Positions 8,380 through 9,341 of a stretch of 9,341 bases of DNA are shown piece after piece. Numbering within the stretch: the first letter of the stretch is position 1; the number at the start of each line of letters is the position of its first letter. The stretch is from an uncultured Clostridia bacterium (GTDB lineage Bacteria > Bacillota_I > Bacilli_A > RF39 > UBA660), in assembly GCA_947569225.1 (NCBI GenBank), contig CANORX010000027.1:1-9341 (forward strand). Reading direction: 5' to 3'. The notes under the pieces were generated by a model. The model was given only the letters and a program-made list of their open reading frames with translations, was not told where the DNA came from and searched no databases. The position numbers and the translations under genes are program-made.

Positions 8380-8455
8380 CGGTACATTTTAAAACGCATC
8401 TTTGTGTATGGCTGTGGGAAGGCTTATATATAAGGATAGTTAGAAGGAGAATAAA
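8380..8455 (+). promoter_or_regulatory. rplM 5' leader, candidate L13 autoregulatory RNA
   Basis: Firmicutes rplM-rpsI operons often carry a structured L13 leader through which the ribosomal protein represses its own mRNA. This leader has the right place and length and is less T-rich than its surroundings. Visible pairings are modest: ACGCA/TGTGT (8394-8407), a GGCTGT/ATAGTT pairing (8410-8441) enclosing the palindrome CTTATATATAAG (8423-8434). AAGGAG (8444-8449) then precedes the ATG. The assignment is by position and gene, not by a recognised consensus. Confidence 0.4.
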
Positions 8456-8884
8456 ATGAAAACATTTATGTTAAGAAAAGAAGATGTTAACACTAAATGG
8501 TATGTGATTGATGCTGAAGGTCAAAATTTAGGTAGAGTTGCTACTAAAGCTGCACATATTTTGCGTGGAAAACATAAGGTAACTTTTACTCCTCATGTTA
8601 ATTGTGGAGATGCAGTTATTATTATTAATGCTAGTAAGGTTAGTCTTACAGGTGATAAGTTAAATAAAAAGATTTATTATAATCATAGTGGATTTCCAGG
8701 AGGTCTTAGAGAAAGAACTGCTAAGACTATGAAAGAAAGTTATCCAGTAGAAATGGTTGAGAGAGCTATTAAGGGTATGTTGCCAAAGACAAGACTAGGT
8801 AGAGATATGTTTAGAAAGTTATATGTTTATGAAAATGATACTCATAATCATGAAGCTCAAAAGCCTGAAAGAATTGAATTATAG
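8456..8884 (+). CDS. rplM: 50S ribosomal protein L13
   Basis: A large-subunit protein of 142 residues (usual 142-147) that binds 23S rRNA early in assembly. It shows [16 protein letters not shown] (15-30), the [16 protein letters not shown] segment (47-62), and the L13 signature [10 protein letters not shown] (107-116) with [14 protein letters not shown] (122-135) near the C-terminus. AAGGAG sits 6 nt before the ATG. It is the first gene of the two-gene operon with rpsI, the standard bacterial pairing. Codon use is adenine/thymine-ending but less T-homopolymeric than the minus-strand genes, as expected for a highly expressed gene. Confidence 0.98.
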   Translation: MKTFMLRKEDVNTKWYVIDAEGQNLGRVATKAAHILRGKHKVTFTPHVNCGDAVIIINASKVSLTGDKLNKKIYYNHSGFPGGLRERTAKTMKESYPVEMVERAIKGMLPKTRLGRDMFRKLYVYENDTHNHEAQKPERIEL

Positions 8885-8893
8885 GAGGATATA

Positions 8894-9292
8894 ATGGCAA
8901 AAGCAAATGTATATACAGCTACTGGTAGAAGAAAAAGAAGTGTAGCTCAAGTTACTATGAAGAGTGGTAAAGGTATTATTACTGTTAATGGTGTAGATGT
9001 TAATGATTATATGCCTTATGATACGTTAGTAATGGATTTAAAGCAACCTTTAGAGTTAACAGGTACAGTTGATAGTTTTGATATCAATGTAGTAGTTAAA
9101 GGTGGAGGTTTTAGTGGTCAAACTGGCGCTATTAGGTTGGCTATCGCTAGAGCTTTATTAGAAGTTAATAGTGAAGCTTATAGAGCAACTTTAAAGGGTG
9201 CTGGTATGATAACTCGTGATGCTAGAATTAAAGAACGTAAGAAATATGGTCTTAAGAAAGCAAGACGTGCACCACAATTTAGTAAGAGATAG
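8894..9292 (+). CDS. rpsI: 30S ribosomal protein S9
   Basis: A small-subunit protein of 132 residues (usual about 130) whose C-terminal tail reaches the P-site tRNA. The start matches the family ([14 protein letters not shown], 7-20). The S9 signature [19 protein letters not shown] is at 70-88. The basic tail ends APQFSKR, with the conserved terminal KR. The spacer after rplM is only 9 nt, and the rplM stop codon TAG overlaps the AGGAGG of rpsI, which indicates translational coupling. A terminator follows. Confidence 0.98.
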   Translation: MAKANVYTATGRRKRSVAQVTMKSGKGIITVNGVDVNDYMPYDTLVMDLKQPLELTGTVDSFDINVVVKGGGFSGQTGAIRLAIARALLEVNSEAYRATLKGAGMITRDARIKERKKYGLKKARRAPQFSKR

Positions 9293-9308
9293 GATTACCA
9301 ATTCGTTC

Positions 9309-9341
9309 AACCCCTATAAACTCAATGTTTATAAGGGTTTT
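9309..9341 (+). terminator. Intrinsic terminator of rplM-rpsI (U-tract cut by window end)
   Basis: Arms AACCC-c-TATAAAC and GTTTATA-a-GGGTT pair over 12 bp with a single C/A mismatch and a 5-nt loop TCAAT. A T-run begins and the window ends within it. It lies 16 nt after the rpsI stop. Confidence 0.85.

Overview
The window is very AT-rich, with long poly-T runs even inside genes. It carries Firmicutes-type signals throughout: strong AGGAGG ribosome-binding sites, TTGACA/TATAAT promoters, a T-box leader and U-tract terminators. It probably comes from an uncultured low-GC member of the Bacillota (class Bacilli, possibly a reduced RF39- or Erysipelotrichia-like gut lineage). The lineage is inferred from composition and gene content. 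The seven complete genes stop with TAA (four) or TAG (three), never TGA. No conserved gene is interrupted by TGA, so the standard bacterial code fits.

Layout. Positions 1-8142 are read on the minus strand, in transcription order: a secreted cysteine-repeat protein (7060-8142), a DusB-like tRNA-dihydrouridine synthase (6033-7022), lysyl-tRNA synthetase lysS behind a T-box leader (lysS 4302-5786, leader 5787-6014), a YfcC/DcuC-type membrane transporter (2737-4173), a ClpC-type AAA+ unfoldase with an eroded second ATPase domain (529-2646), and the 5' part of a YugP-type membrane zinc metallopeptidase (1-491, cut by the window edge). The plus strand carries the ribosomal operon rplM-rpsI (8456-9292), followed by a terminator at the right edge. 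The 313-bp divergent spacer at 8143-8455 holds two opposing promoters, a T-tract-rich stretch and the rplM leader.

How it works together. Most minus-strand genes look like separate transcription units, each with its own promoter or terminator signal, packed so tightly that signals overlap coding DNA. The lysS promoter lies in the last codons of dus. The terminator of the repeat protein contains that gene's stop codon and supplies the -35 of the dus promoter. dus appears to start with little or no 5' leader. The order dus-lysS-(...)-clpC matches the yacF/dusB-lysS-...-ctsR-mcsA-mcsB-clpC region of Bacillus subtilis. Here ctsR, mcsA and mcsB are absent, a transporter occupies the interval, and the ClpC has lost key features of its D2 ATPase. 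The least-explained items are that ClpC variant and the four-repeat, eight-cysteine surface protein. No mobile element, CRISPR array, tRNA or rRNA gene was seen.
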